From assembly GCF_030812775.1 (NCBI RefSeq), contig NZ_JAUSTI010000028.1:1-50673 (forward strand): a stretch of 50,673 bases of DNA, given 5' to 3'. Made by a program: the position numbers and the translations under genes. The notes under the pieces were generated by a model. That model had not been told where the DNA came from. It did no database searches and was given only the letters and a program-made list of their open reading frames with translations. Source of the stretch: Paenibacillus tundrae (GTDB lineage: Bacteria > Bacillota > Bacilli > Paenibacillales > Paenibacillaceae). Numbering within the stretch: position 1 is the stretch's first letter; each line of letters opens with the position of its first letter. This document shows, one piece after another, positions 50,450 through 50,673 of the stretch.

Positions 50450-50515
50450 GCTAGGCTTTGCGTAAAAGCTGTTCTCCGAATTGAATTTTCTTTTGATAAG
50501 AAAAGTAGGCCTAGC
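50450..50515. terminator. Long-stem hairpin after SnoaL-like gene
   Basis: GCTAGGC (50450-50456) and GCCTAGC (50509-50515) are perfect arms, with an inner TTTTCTT/AAGAAAA hairpin (about 50486-50504). No T-run follows on the forward strand, so termination is uncertain. Confidence 0.35.
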
Positions 50516-50591
50516 GGAACGATCCTTATCAATTTTTTGAAACTTAGCTGAATAAATCCTAAGAAGACTGCCTGCATAGTGGTCATACCCC

Positions 50592-50673
50592 TGTCAAGTA
50601 GACAGATGAAAAAAGCTATGCTGCCAGCGCGCATCGATATTCAATCGGTGCGCGCTGTTTGAGTTTCGCTTGA
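50592..50673 (-). mobile_element. End of an IS3-family insertion sequence (partial)
   Basis: The window ends inside an element whose transposase tail is read leftward (see 50616). The outer end probably lies near TGTCAAGTAGACAG (50592-50605), which contains a CTGTC/GACAG dyad. The boundary and target duplication cannot be fixed because the other end is outside the window. Confidence 0.55.
50616..50673 (-). CDS. IS3-family transposase OrfB, C-terminal fragment (partial)
   Basis: Reading leftward from the window edge, the frame gives QAKLKQRAPIEYRCALAA and then a TAG stop (50618-50616). This matches the conserved C-terminal end of IS3-family OrfB integrases (usually K-L-x-G-x-(S/A)-P-x-E-Y-R). 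Only 18 residues are visible, so intactness of the element cannot be judged. Confidence 0.65.
   Translation of the reverse strand, partial: QAKLKQRAPIEYRCALAA

Noticed and set aside
50437..50634. 65-codon leftward open frame at the window end
   Set aside because: It overlaps the IS3 transposase tail in another frame and the hairpin at 50450-50515, and has no start signal.

Overview
The window looks like a chromosomal segment of a Paenibacillus-like endospore-forming member of the Bacillota. This rests on strong AGGAGG-type ribosome binding sites, frequent GTG/TTG starts, hairpin-plus-T terminators, lipobox lipoproteins, a cydABDC locus, PadR plus HAAS-domain pairs, DUF6385 proteins, and intergenic repeat families that I associate from memory with Paenibacillus. 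No rRNA, tRNA, CRISPR array or prophage was seen. Species assignment is inference.

Layout. 1-2927: start of a leftward gene, then an operon of a hypothetical protein, a Ser/Gly-rich lipoprotein, a glutathionylspermidine-synthase-like ATP-grasp amidoligase and a DUF350 membrane protein, preceded by an ECF-sigma-like promoter. 2991-7021: nucleoside hydrolase, PadR regulator with a perfect inverted-repeat operator and its HAAS membrane partner, a MITE-like element, a UPF0303 protein whose stop codon lies in that element, a gene remnant, and a divergent LspA. 7288-13057: sugar ABC importer lacking its own ATPase gene, MATE exporter, AraC-type regulator. 13326-18550: response regulator, histidine kinase and beta-propeller lipoprotein; trhO; SufR-like regulator. 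18759-20781: Rpn nuclease-like gene, then 1.1 kb without a gene but with three kinds of repeated or structured DNA. 20782-23647: TrpXYZ-like ABC transporter. 23817-26369: winged-helix/TPR regulator with an MFS exporter.

26532-40856 is the most unusual part. Two divergent gene groups encode four structural proteins without signal peptides: two paralogous Ser/Thr/Asn-rich proteins ending in WWE(V/F), an Arg/Cys-rich DUF6385 protein, and a DUF6385 protein with 317 residues built only from 8- and 13-residue modules. Next to them lie three tandem GT2-TPR fusions, and a convergent operon holds a GT-B-like/TPR protein, a GT2, a GT4 and a methyltransferase. The enzymes also lack obvious membrane segments. 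The reading offered is a cytoplasmically glycosylated, repeat-built surface protein system, plausibly of the spore surface. Mother-cell-sigma-like -10 motifs precede three transcription units. This is inference, and S-layer or phage-fibre-like roles remain possible.

41200-47350: cydA-cydB-cydD-cydC for cytochrome bd, preceded by two perfect TGTGA-N6-TCACA boxes. 47545-50673: TagO/WecA-type phosphoglycosyltransferase, an unrecognised protein, an ArsR regulator divergent from a SnoaL-like protein with a duplicated operator between them, and the end of an IS3-family element running off the window.
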